Below the pieces are notes generated by a model. The model did not search any database, was not told the origin of the DNA, and saw only the letters and a list, made by a program, of their open reading frames with translations. Of a stretch of 16,128 nucleotides of DNA, positions 1 through 6,690 are shown piece by piece (within the stretch, counting starts at the first letter, position 1; the number at the start of each line of letters is the position of its first letter). The DNA comes from Clostridia bacterium. GTDB taxonomy: Bacteria; Bacillota; Clostridia; Oscillospirales; CAG-272. The DNA lies in the NCBI GenBank assembly GCA_900769475.1, contig CAAGGQ010000035.1, positions 1 through 16,128 of the forward strand, written 5' to 3'. Made by a program: the position numbers and the translations under genes.

Positions 1-119
1 CGCTGACCAACGCCGCCGGCACGCTGATGGAGGACTACGACACCGGTGACGGCGTGCACCTCACCGCCTTTGCCTACCAGCAGGTGCTCCGCTATCTCCG
101 CACCCATGCTTGGCCCTAA
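1..119 (+). CDS. SGNH/GDSL-type hydrolase, C-terminal fragment
   Basis: An open frame enters from the left edge (first full codon at 3) and stops with TAA at 117-119, giving the last 38 residues of a protein. They contain DGVHLTAFAY. This matches the last conserved block (Asp-x-x-His) of SGNH/GDSL esterases, where the Asp and His complete the catalytic Ser-His-Asp set, and a short C-terminal helix follows (QQVLRYLRTHAW). Family members typically remove acyl or acetyl groups from glycans, lipids or cell-wall polymers; the substrate here cannot be read from this fragment. The next gene, a DUF4358-type lipoprotein, begins 31 nt later with no terminator between, so the two are probably cotranscribed. 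From general knowledge, this kind of pair often follows an MBOAT acyltransferase in Clostridia; that gene would lie outside the window. Only the tail is visible, so the family call rests on one motif. Confidence 0.7.
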   Translation, partial: LTNAAGTLMEDYDTGDGVHLTAFAYQQVLRYLRTHAWP

Positions 120-150
120 ACCCCGTGATCTTGATTTGAAAGGACATCCT

Positions 151-648
151 ATGAAAAAAATTCTTTGCTTGACCCTTGCCTGCATCCTGCTTCTTGCCCT
201 GGCCGCCTGCGGTGACGGCACCACCTATGCCGATACCCTTTCGGTTTCTCGCCTTGGAGCGGAGGCCCGCGCAGCCCTGAAGGATCAAAAGGACTACACC
301 GTGGCCGACTCCGGATACCTGGACGATTTCTTTTTCCTGCCCTCCTACGTCACCGAGCATACCGTGTTCTTTTCCACCGAAGGAAATGACATCAACGAGA
401 TCGGCATCTTCCACGTGACCGAGGGCAACGCCCAGACCATGGCCACCACTCTTTCCAACTATCTCACCGACTCCTACGAGCAAAATGCCGCCTGGTACGA
501 CAGCTATATTCCCCAGGAGACCCCCAAGCTGCGAGATGCGGAGGTGCGAGTGTTTGGAAACTACGTGATCTACGGCATCCTGTCCGATGCCGACCGCACC
601 ACGGTCTTTGATGCTCTGCGCGATCTGTTGACCCAAGAAAAAGAATGA
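151..648 (+). CDS. DUF4358-type lipoprotein
   Basis: A 165-residue protein. It begins with a lysine-primed hydrophobic signal peptide and a lipobox LAAC ending at Cys20, so it is expected to be lipid-anchored on the outer face of the membrane. The frame is open further upstream (to 46), but the start at 151 is preferred: it has AAAGGA about 6 nt upstream, and it puts the signal peptide at the N-terminus. The mature part is soluble and about 145 residues long. It has features I associate with DUF4358 proteins: a YLDDFFFLP-like segment after a short helix, a conserved NEIGIFHV strand, and a C-terminal NYVIYGILSD strand. The molecular function of the family is unknown. It follows a SGNH/GDSL hydrolase by 31 nt, which suggests a role alongside cell-surface glycan or polymer acylation; that part is inference from context. 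Confidence 0.75.
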   Translation: MKKILCLTLACILLLALAACGDGTTYADTLSVSRLGAEARAALKDQKDYTVADSGYLDDFFFLPSYVTEHTVFFSTEGNDINEIGIFHVTEGNAQTMATTLSNYLTDSYEQNAAWYDSYIPQETPKLRDAEVRVFGNYVIYGILSDADRTTVFDALRDLLTQEKE

Positions 649-659
649 CCAACGCCAAT

Positions 660-696
660 ACGGCCGTCGTTCCAAGGAACGACGGCCGTGTTTTTT
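660..696 (+). terminator. Intrinsic terminator after the DUF4358 lipoprotein gene
   Basis: A perfect 14-bp GC-rich stem (660-673 with 676-689), a 2-nt loop (plus closing pairs that may open) and six T residues at 691-696. It lies 11 nt after the lipoprotein stop codon. The convergent minus-strand radical SAM gene ends at 695, so the hairpin also sits just past that gene. On the minus strand no T-run follows the stem, so termination there should be weaker. Confidence 0.9.
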
Positions 697-1663
697 ATCT
701 GTTTCGCTGATCGTAAAGAAATCCCTGGTAGGTTCCGCGGGAATACAGAAGCTGATCGATGGCGTTGATCACTCGCTTCTTGTCCCGACTCCAACAGGGT
801 GCGAGGAGATCCGCGGCGGCTCCATCCCCGGTCAAGCGTCCGATCACCACGTCGGCGGGCAGACGCTCCAGAGCATCGGCCACCAGACAGGCGTACTCCT
901 CTTGAGCAAGGGGGGAATATTCGCCTCGCAAATAGCTCTCCCCCAGGGCGGTTCCCCGTAGCACGTGGAGCAGATGAAGCTTGACCTCCTCGGGATGAAG
1001 CCCTGCCACAGCATCGATGCTTTCCATCATGGCATTGGCATCCTCCCCGGGAAGCCCCAGGATCAAATGCACGCCGATGCGGATCTTTCCGGAAGCTTTT
1101 CGCAGGGCTTGGAAACCTCGGCAAAAATCCTCAAAGGTGTGACCGCGGTGGATGCGGCGCGCCGTTTCATCGTGCACCGTCTGGAGTCCCAGCTCCAGGG
1201 TCAGCACCGTCCCCTCGGCCAGCTCTGCCAGGTAATCCACCACGTCGGCCTCCAGGCAGTCGGCACGGGTGGCAATGTTCAGTCCCACAATCCCCTCCTC
1301 GGCAAGCGCCTCCTCATACAGCACCTTGAGGTGGGAAAGGGGCGCGTAGGTATTGCTGTGCGCCTGGAAATAGGCAATACAGCGGGAGGTATCCCACTTG
1401 TGAGAAAGAAGTGCCCGCTGTTCCCGGATCTGCTCGGCCACCGAGCGATGGGCATCCAGAGCAAAATCGCCGCTTCCCCGCCCCGAGCAGTAGGTGCATC
1501 CCCCACGGCCGCAACGGCCGTCGATGTTAGGGCAGGTCAAGCCTGCATCAATGGGGAGCTTGGCGCATTTTCCGCCAAAGGTTTGATTCAAATAATAGGC
1601 ATAGGTATGGTAGCGCTTATTGGTATTGCTGAAGGGAAACGGATTAGTTTGTGCCTGTCCCAT
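695..1663 (-). CDS. TIGR01212-family (YhcC-like) radical SAM protein
   Basis: A 322-residue radical SAM enzyme of the YhcC/TIGR01212 group, whose physiological reaction is not established. The N-terminal region shows the family signature LPIDAGLTCPN followed by GRGGCTYC. Cys44, Cys56 and Cys59 fit the [4Fe-4S] cluster ligands, and an extra Cys51 lies between. Further along come NIATRADCL, LELGLQTVHDETARRIHRGH and HLILGLPGE, all typical of the barrel of this family. The open frame runs on upstream to 1816, but the start at 1663 has GGAAAGGAG 7-8 nt before it and fits the usual length of about 300-320 residues. The gene follows the aminotransferase on the same strand, with a terminator in the 68-nt gap. 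I could not identify a convincing promoter of its own, so expression may rely on readthrough or on a weak promoter. Confidence 0.9.
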   Translation of the reverse strand: MGQAQTNPFPFSNTNKRYHTYAYYLNQTFGGKCAKLPIDAGLTCPNIDGRCGRGGCTYCSGRGSGDFALDAHRSVAEQIREQRALLSHKWDTSRCIAYFQAHSNTYAPLSHLKVLYEEALAEEGIVGLNIATRADCLEADVVDYLAELAEGTVLTLELGLQTVHDETARRIHRGHTFEDFCRGFQALRKASGKIRIGVHLILGLPGEDANAMMESIDAVAGLHPEEVKLHLLHVLRGTALGESYLRGEYSPLAQEEYACLVADALERLPADVVIGRLTGDGAAADLLAPCWSRDKKRVINAIDQLLYSRGTYQGFLYDQRNR

Positions 1664-1686
1664 GGGGCTCTCCTTTCCATTGGTTG

Positions 1687-1727
1687 TAAAAAATAGCAGA
1701 GGAACCTTTTGCCAAGGCTCCCCTGCT
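1687..1727 (-). terminator. Intrinsic terminator after the aminotransferase gene
   Basis: Read on the minus strand, AGCAG-GGGA-GCCTT pairs with AAGGT-TCC-TCTGCT (stem bases 1695-1727, one or two mismatches), followed by a run of six T (complement of the A run at 1688-1693). It sits 5 nt beyond the aminotransferase stop codon and upstream of the radical SAM start. Confidence 0.8.
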
Positions 1728-1731
1728 TGTT

Positions 1732-3015
1732 TTATTCCTTCACCAGCTGCTCCAGCGCGGCAATGCGCACGCAGAGGGTCAGGATCTTCATAGCCTCCTG
1801 CAGATCGCTCTCGCACGGGAAGGTGGGAGCAATGCGGATATTGCTATCGTCGGGATCCTGCTTGTAAGGATAGGTGGCTCCAACATCGGTGAGCTTCACA
1901 CCGGCCTCGGCACAGAGCTGATAGGTGCGCTTGGCGCATCCCTTTTGCACGTAGAGGCTCACAAAATAGCCCCCCAAAGGATTGGTCCAGTGAGCCACGC
2001 CGGTTCCGCCCAGATCGGCCTCCAGAGTATCCAGAACAATGTGGAACTTGGGACGGATCAGGTCGGCCAGCTTCATCATGTGCTTACGGATGTTGGCCGC
2101 CGAGCCGAAGTACCGCACGTGACGCAGTTGGTTGATCTTATCAAAGCCAATGGTCTGGGCGCCGATGATGGGCATGATCTGTGCCAGGTTCTCACGGGAG
2201 GCCGCCATAATGGCCACGCCCGAGCCCGGGAAGGAGATCTTGGAGGTGGAGGAAAAATAGAACACACGGTTGCGGTGTCCGTATTCCTCGCAGGCCGCAT
2301 AAATATTGGCCAGGGTATCTCTCCGATCGGGATAGAGATCGTGCACAGCGTAGGCGTTATCCCAGAAGATACGGAAATCCTTGGCCGCCGTTGCCATGGC
2401 ACCCAAGCGGCGCACGGTATCGTCGGAGTAGGTAATGCCATCGGGATTGGAATACTTGGGACAGCACCAAATGCCCTTGACCGTGGGGTCTGCGGCGGCA
2501 AGACGCTCTACGGCATCCATATCGGGGCCGGTGGGGGTCATGGCCACAGGAAGCATTTTGATTCCCAGGGACTCGCAAATAGCAAAGTGACGGTCATAGC
2601 CGGGGGCGGGACAAATAAATTTGATCTCGTCCTCGCGGCACCAGGGACGATCGCTGTCACACACGCCGTAGAGCATGGCTCTGGCCACGGCGTCATACAT
2701 CAAATTCAAAGAGGAGTTTCCACCAATAAAGAGGTGATCCTCGGGAATATCCAACAGCTCGGCAAACAGCTGTTTGGCTTCCTTGATGCCATCCAGCACG
2801 CCGTAGTTACGACAATCAAAGCCGTCGGCTGTGCGGCAATCGTAAGAGGAATCAATGCAATCCAGCATTCCCTGCAAAAGATCCAGCTGGGCCGCGCCGG
2901 GCTTGCCGCGGGAAAGATCCAGCGAAAGCTTTTTGGCCTTCCAGCTGTTGTATTCGGTTTGCAACGATGCCAGCATCACCTGCCGGGTTGCTCTATCCAG
3001 TTTTGAAAATTCCAT
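1732..3015 (-). CDS. Aspartate aminotransferase-like, PF12897 type (fold type I PLP enzyme)
   Basis: A 427-residue fold-type I PLP-dependent aminotransferase. The order of motifs fits the subgroup annotated as aspartate aminotransferase PF12897 (once labelled MocR-like): SRGKPG (35-40), IGGNSSLNLM (97-106), PKYSNPDG (186-193, Asn190 near the cofactor), DNAY (219-222), SSTSKISFPGSG with Lys259 as the probable Schiff-base lysine, and SNIRIAPTFP with Arg394 as the probable carboxylate-binding arginine. No N-terminal DNA-binding domain is present, so it is an enzyme and not a MocR regulator. It likely moves an amino group between aspartate and 2-oxoglutarate in the cytoplasm; the exact amino-donor preference is inferred. 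The ATG at 3015 has AAGGAG 8-9 nt upstream. A strong promoter lies directly upstream and a terminator directly downstream, so it appears to be a single-gene unit. Confidence 0.9.
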   Translation of the reverse strand: MEFSKLDRATRQVMLASLQTEYNSWKAKKLSLDLSRGKPGAAQLDLLQGMLDCIDSSYDCRTADGFDCRNYGVLDGIKEAKQLFAELLDIPEDHLFIGGNSSLNLMYDAVARAMLYGVCDSDRPWCREDEIKFICPAPGYDRHFAICESLGIKMLPVAMTPTGPDMDAVERLAAADPTVKGIWCCPKYSNPDGITYSDDTVRRLGAMATAAKDFRIFWDNAYAVHDLYPDRRDTLANIYAACEEYGHRNRVFYFSSTSKISFPGSGVAIMAASRENLAQIMPIIGAQTIGFDKINQLRHVRYFGSAANIRKHMMKLADLIRPKFHIVLDTLEADLGGTGVAHWTNPLGGYFVSLYVQKGCAKRTYQLCAEAGVKLTDVGATYPYKQDPDDSNIRIAPTFPCESDLQEAMKILTLCVRIAALEQLVKE

Positions 3016-3057
3016 GGCTCCACGCTCCTTCGTTCACACAAATCAATAACGGGGTCT

Positions 3058-3086
3058 ATTATACCATATTTCTTTTGGAATTGCAA
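3058..3086 (-). promoter_or_regulatory. Sigma-A type promoter of the aminotransferase gene
   Basis: On the minus strand: -35 TTGCAA (3081-3086), 17-bp spacer, -10 TATAAT (3058-3063). Transcription should begin near 3051, leaving a leader of roughly 35 nt. The -35 box lies inside one arm of an 8-bp inverted repeat (see the repeat entry at 3079-3122). Confidence 0.85.
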
Positions 3087-3122
3087 TATGTTTTTGCAAT
3101 TTTTATCAAAATTCTTGCAATT
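3079..3122. repeat. Three TTGCAATT boxes over the aminotransferase promoter; operator candidate
   Basis: AATTGCAA (3079-3086) and TTGCAATT (3094-3101) form a perfect 8-bp inverted repeat with a 7-nt gap, and a third copy TTGCAATT lies at 3115-3122. The first box contains the -35 hexamer. Centre-to-centre distances are 13 and 21 bp. The layout fits a regulator site that would compete with RNA polymerase, but the region is very AT-rich and the regulator is unknown. Confidence 0.4.
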
Positions 3123-5564
3123 TTAAGAAATATTATCCCCCAACAGCCAAAATTCTTTGACTGTTTCTGCAAGTTCCGCGGCATTTCCTGCATATTGCAT
3201 GGTTTGCCAGTGGTCGGGAAGGAGAGAACGAAGCTGGGGAGTGGCGTAGCGATCGTCGATGAGCACGATCACGCCGCGATCCTCCTCACGGCGGATCACC
3301 CGCCCCGCCGCCTGGAGCACCCGATTGATCCCCGGATAGGTGTAGGCGTAGTCAAAGCCCCGCTCCCGGGTGTTGTCGTAATAGTCACGAAGGATGTTGC
3401 GCTCATTGGAGATCCCGGGCAGACCGGTGCCCACGATCACCACACCGATCAAGCGATTTCCTGGCAGGTCCACGCCCTCGGAGAAGGAGCCTCCCAGCAC
3501 ACAAAAGCCCACGCGAAGCTTACCGTCGCCTTGAAAGGCATCCAGGAAAGCATCCCGCCGTCCCGCGGTCATGCCTCGCTCCTGGAGCACAACGGCTACC
3601 TTGGGATACCGCTTTTGAAACAGCTCGGCCACCTTTTCCATGTAATCGTAGGAGGGGAAATAGGCAATGTAGTTCCCCGCCTTGCCCGACACCGCGGCGG
3701 CAATGAGAGAGGCGATCTTTTTATAAGAGGCCGCCCGATCCTCGTAGCGGGTGCTCACCCCGTTCACCGCCACCAAGCAGCTTTGCTCGGGACGGTAGGG
3801 CGAGGGCAGAGAGATGCGTACTGCTCCCTTCCCTCCTCCCAGAATATCGGCAAAATAATCGGGAGGCGTGAGGGTTGCCGAGAAGAAGACCGAGGCATAC
3901 GCCCGTCCCAGGCAGGCATCCAGCACCGCGGCGGGATCCAAGCAAATGAGGCGCAGGGTGTACACACCGTTCTCGGCGAGAATAAAGGTCAGAAAGCGCT
4001 CGTCATAGTATTCGGCGATCCGCTCCATTTTTTTCAGTTTGGTAAACAGACCGTAAACCAGGGGTAACAACTCCTGGGAGGCTTCCTTCTGCCGCATCCA
4101 TTCCTCGCAGGCCTTGCGTCCCTTGGTCAGGAGGGGGTAGAAGGATTCCATCCCTTGGCGGCTCAGATAGTAGCCGCTCTCCCGCCCGTTCTCGTCCTTC
4201 TGCAGGGTATCCTTGCAGAGGCGACGGAAGGCGTGCATGGCGATGCCCAATTCCTCCAGAGGGCCTCGCAAACGCTCCTCTGCTTCGGGAAGCGCCGTCA
4301 GCACCTGCTCCACGTCCGCGCCGGATAACCCCGCCGAGTACATGGAGGTGGCGCGGTCAAAGAGATTGTGCGCCTCGTCGATGAGAAAGGCGTAGCGATT
4401 CTCCTTCACAGCGTCGGGAAGGAAATATCGCCGCAAATAGACCTGAGGATCGAAGGCATAGTTGTAATCACAGATGACGATGTCACAGAATTCCGAAAGC
4501 TCCAGCTGGAACTCGTAGGGGCAGATGCCATACTCCCGCGCATACGAGAGGATCGCCGTTCCGGAAAAGCCGTTCAGTGCCTCCAGGGCTCGGCAAACGG
4601 CGGTTGGGGCACGGTGGTAAAAACCCTTGGCGTAGGGGCAATCCAGGGGATTGCAATGGCGAGAGATCCCCACGGGATCGCACTTGGCCATCTCGTTTTG
4701 GCAGAGCTGCTCCCGCGCCGTGAGCACCACGGTGCGAAGCTGTGCTCCCGCCGAGAAGAGCTGGGAGGCCGCCCGATAGGCTTCCCGACGGGTGGTAGCT
4801 TTGGCGGTCAGATAAAAGATTTTATCCACAATTCCTTCCCCCAGGGCCCGCACCGCGGGATAGAGGGTGGAAAGGGTCTTACCAATGCCCGTAGGCGCCT
4901 CAGCAAACAAGCGTTTGCCTGCTTTGATGTCTCGGTAGCACTCGCGGATCAAGAGCTCTTGTCCCTCCCGCAGGCCCGCGTAGGGGAAATGCGCCTCTAT
5001 GGCTGTGGGAAGCCGCTGCAGATGCCGCTCAGCCAGGATCTGCGCCCGATATTCGATCTTTAAAAGGAGCTCCAGGTAAAAGGTCTCCAGCTCGGCCGCG
5101 GTGTGCTCCTCGGTATGGTATTGAATACTACTGTCCTCGGTACGATAATAGGTCAAACGGGTGGCAATCCGCTCCAGCCCCCGCTCCCGACACAGAAAGT
5201 GAGCATAACACATCACCTGGGCCCGATGACGGCGAGCAGGTGCCATGGGAGTGACGCGTCCCGAGACCGTCTTGATCTCGTCCACCGTAAGGGGATCGCC
5301 CGGGAGGATGCCGTCGGCCCGTCCGCTCACCTCGTAGCAAAGGCCGTGAAAGAGCTCCGTGGAGGAAAGGGGCACCTCGGCTTGGTAGTCCTCCCCCGCC
5401 GCGGCTTGTAGCTTGCGGTGCGCCTCAGCACCAAGAAGAGCTCGCTCGGGAGAGAGAAGCTTTCCCATTCCGGGACGCAGATCCAGATCTCCGTCCCGAT
5501 AGGCCAGAGCGCACAGCTCTCCCACCGAAAGAGTGATCACAGCGCGATCCACATCATATCTCAT
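3123..5564 (-). CDS. XPD/DinG-like superfamily 2 helicase with N-terminal RecB/Cas4-type nuclease domain
   Basis: An 813-residue two-part enzyme. The N-terminal ~190 residues look like a PD-(D/E)xK nuclease of the RecB/Cas4 type: GRADG with Asp84, DEIKT with Glu96 and Lys98, then QVMCY with Gln116 and Tyr120 (the QxxxY motif). The rest is a Rad3/XPD/DinG-like ATP-dependent DNA helicase. It has Walker A APTGIGKT (223-230), a cysteine-rich insertion (Cys288, 295, 304, 309, plus Cys348) in the place of the iron-sulfur domain, a DEAH box at 396-399, and motif VI QAAGR (751-755). The likely role is unwinding and cutting DNA during repair or recombination in the cytoplasm; the biological substrate is not known from sequence. 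The ATG at 5564 is chosen over one 24 nt upstream because GGAAAGGAGG precedes it by about 8 nt. It has its own consensus promoter embedded in the upstream terminator. Confidence 0.9.
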   Translation of the reverse strand: MRYDVDRAVITLSVGELCALAYRDGDLDLRPGMGKLLSPERALLGAEAHRKLQAAAGEDYQAEVPLSSTELFHGLCYEVSGRADGILPGDPLTVDEIKTVSGRVTPMAPARRHRAQVMCYAHFLCRERGLERIATRLTYYRTEDSSIQYHTEEHTAAELETFYLELLLKIEYRAQILAERHLQRLPTAIEAHFPYAGLREGQELLIRECYRDIKAGKRLFAEAPTGIGKTLSTLYPAVRALGEGIVDKIFYLTAKATTRREAYRAASQLFSAGAQLRTVVLTAREQLCQNEMAKCDPVGISRHCNPLDCPYAKGFYHRAPTAVCRALEALNGFSGTAILSYAREYGICPYEFQLELSEFCDIVICDYNYAFDPQVYLRRYFLPDAVKENRYAFLIDEAHNLFDRATSMYSAGLSGADVEQVLTALPEAEERLRGPLEELGIAMHAFRRLCKDTLQKDENGRESGYYLSRQGMESFYPLLTKGRKACEEWMRQKEASQELLPLVYGLFTKLKKMERIAEYYDERFLTFILAENGVYTLRLICLDPAAVLDACLGRAYASVFFSATLTPPDYFADILGGGKGAVRISLPSPYRPEQSCLVAVNGVSTRYEDRAASYKKIASLIAAAVSGKAGNYIAYFPSYDYMEKVAELFQKRYPKVAVVLQERGMTAGRRDAFLDAFQGDGKLRVGFCVLGGSFSEGVDLPGNRLIGVVIVGTGLPGISNERNILRDYYDNTRERGFDYAYTYPGINRVLQAAGRVIRREEDRGVIVLIDDRYATPQLRSLLPDHWQTMQYAGNAAELAETVKEFWLLGDNIS

Positions 5565-5588
5565 GGGTTCCCCCTCCTTTCCAAGCAT

Positions 5589-5629
5589 AAAAAAGCTCCT
5601 ATGGTATCTCTGTTCATTATACCATAGGA
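5589..5629 (-). terminator. Terminator of the EamA transporter gene, overlapping the helicase promoter
   Basis: An 11-bp perfect stem (5619-5629 with 5597-5607, read on the minus strand) with an 11-nt loop, followed by GC and six T (complement of the A run at 5589-5594). It lies 33 nt past the transporter stop codon. The promoter-proximal arm contains most of the helicase -10 box, so only transcripts arriving from upstream can form the complete hairpin. Confidence 0.75.
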
Positions 5630-5644
5630 AGCCTTGTTTGTCAA
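5616..5644 (-). promoter_or_regulatory. Consensus sigma-A type promoter of the helicase gene
   Basis: On the minus strand: -35 TTGACA (5639-5644), 17-bp spacer, -10 TATAAT (5616-5621), a full match to the consensus. The predicted start near 5609 falls in the loop of the terminator hairpin, so the helicase mRNA would lack one arm of that hairpin. The leader is about 45 nt. Confidence 0.9.
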
Positions 5645-5661
5645 CCGAAAGACGGGAAGGA

Positions 5662-6504
5662 TCATCGGATCAAGAGGATTGAAAGAAGCCCTAGGAAAAA
5701 GCCCAGGATCTGTCGCCCGCAAAGCCGCTCACGGAAGAAAAGCACGGAAAACGCCAGATTCAAAATGGTTTGAGTCACGGTCACCAAGGGGAACAGCAGG
5801 GTGGCGTCCATCTTAGAAGATAGAAAAAGGGTCAAATAGCTGGCCACCCCCATAAAAAGCCCCGCGGGCAGAGAGTAGGCAAAGGAAGCGACGGTGGTGC
5901 GCTCCCGACGCCAGCATCCAATGAGAAGAAAGAGCACCGCCGTAAGCGAAAAGGTCACGGTGGAAAACTCGTTGCAGAACTCCCCCGGATACAGCACCTG
6001 ATGTTGCTTTTGCACCACCGAGCAAAGCCCCGTGGAAAAGAAGGCCACGAGAAGATAGAAGAGCCATCGCTTTTCCTTCTTGCGCGATCCCTGCTCCTCC
6101 TTACGGAGAAGGTACACCGAAAGGAACAGCAGACACAGCCCCAGTCCCTTCCACCAGGTAAGCCGCTCGTTTAAAAACAGGATGCTGTATGCGCAAGGAA
6201 GCGCCGTGGAATAGGCAACAATGGAGGAGGTGAGGGACATGGGCCCGCTCAGAAGGGCCAAATACCCCGACACCATACTAACCGCCAGCGCCACCGTATA
6301 GAGCACCGCAAACCAGAGAGTGGGCGCATGGAACCGAAAAGCGCCCAGGGAGAGAAAGAAGAACAAAGCTCCCACAGCCCCTGCTTTGGCGGCATTGAAA
6401 AAGAAGGTCCCCCCCTGCACGCCCTTGGCACCTGCCTGCTTGGTCAGCGTGTTCTGGGTCACCTTGCTCGCTCCCGTCAGCACCGCCAACAGCATATAGA
6501 TCAT
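5662..6504 (-). CDS. EamA/DMT-superfamily membrane transporter
   Basis: A 280-residue, strongly hydrophobic protein with about ten predicted membrane helices in two repeated halves, as in EamA-type drug/metabolite transporters. Each half ends with the typical pattern of a charged turn followed by two closing helices: LNERLTWWKG (111-120) and FFRERLCGRQ (257-266). A basic, lysine-rich linker (KEEQGSRKKEKR, 135-146) separates the halves. Substrates of this superfamily are diverse (metabolites, amino acids, sugars), and none can be assigned here. The open frame extends upstream to 6870, but the start at 6504 is supported by an AGGGGG ribosome site and by the promoter at 6545-6572, which would otherwise lie inside the gene. 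The end of the gene is followed by the hairpin that holds the helicase promoter. Confidence 0.88.
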   Translation of the reverse strand: MIYMLLAVLTGASKVTQNTLTKQAGAKGVQGGTFFFNAAKAGAVGALFFFLSLGAFRFHAPTLWFAVLYTVALAVSMVSGYLALLSGPMSLTSSIVAYSTALPCAYSILFLNERLTWWKGLGLCLLFLSVYLLRKEEQGSRKKEKRWLFYLLVAFFSTGLCSVVQKQHQVLYPGEFCNEFSTVTFSLTAVLFLLIGCWRRERTTVASFAYSLPAGLFMGVASYLTLFLSSKMDATLLFPLVTVTQTILNLAFSVLFFRERLCGRQILGFFLGLLSILLIR

Positions 6505-6544
6505 CGTTCTTCCCCCTTTCGTAAAGCGTTCAACACACCTCCTC

Positions 6545-6572
6545 ATTATACCACAATTTTGGAAAAAAGCAA
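6545..6572 (-). promoter_or_regulatory. Probable promoter of the EamA transporter gene
   Basis: On the minus strand: -10 TATAAT (6545-6550) and -35 TTGCTT (6567-6572) with a 16-bp spacer. The predicted start near 6538 gives a leader of about 35 nt before the ATG at 6504. It is divergent from the lipoprotein promoter about 100 bp away. Confidence 0.75.
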
Positions 6573-6650
6573 GGAAAAATTGAAGGAATAACCATTTCTT
6601 TTTTATAATTTTCCGTCGTCTGTTTTCTCGCGACTTCGACAGGGAAAATA

Positions 6651-6659
6651 TGCTATGAT
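6651..6659 (+). promoter_or_regulatory. Extended -10 promoter of the LRR lipoprotein gene
   Basis: TGCTATGAT fits an extended -10 element (TG-n-TATGAT, the -10 hexamer at 6654-6659). No good -35 hexamer is present at the usual distance, as often seen with extended -10 promoters. The leader would be about 25 nt, with AAAGGAG at 6678-6684. Confidence 0.5.
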
Positions 6660-6690
6660 AAGGACAACCATATTTTGAAAGGAGATCCCC

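Noticed and set aside
61..675. Minus-strand open frame opposite the DUF4358 lipoprotein gene
   Set aside because: It overlaps the terminator hairpin and gives a low-complexity Gly/Val-rich product, while the plus-strand frame has a signal peptide and ribosome site.
1945..3006. Long plus-strand open frame (353 codons)
   Set aside because: It is antisense to the aminotransferase gene and reflects third-position composition; no ribosome site or domain.
1732..3015. MocR-type transcription regulator
   Set aside because: The protein has the aminotransferase fold only, with no N-terminal winged-helix DNA-binding domain.
2967..4067. Plus-strand open frame of 366 codons
   Set aside because: It crosses the aminotransferase promoter and the 3' part of the helicase gene in antisense, with no credible start or domain.
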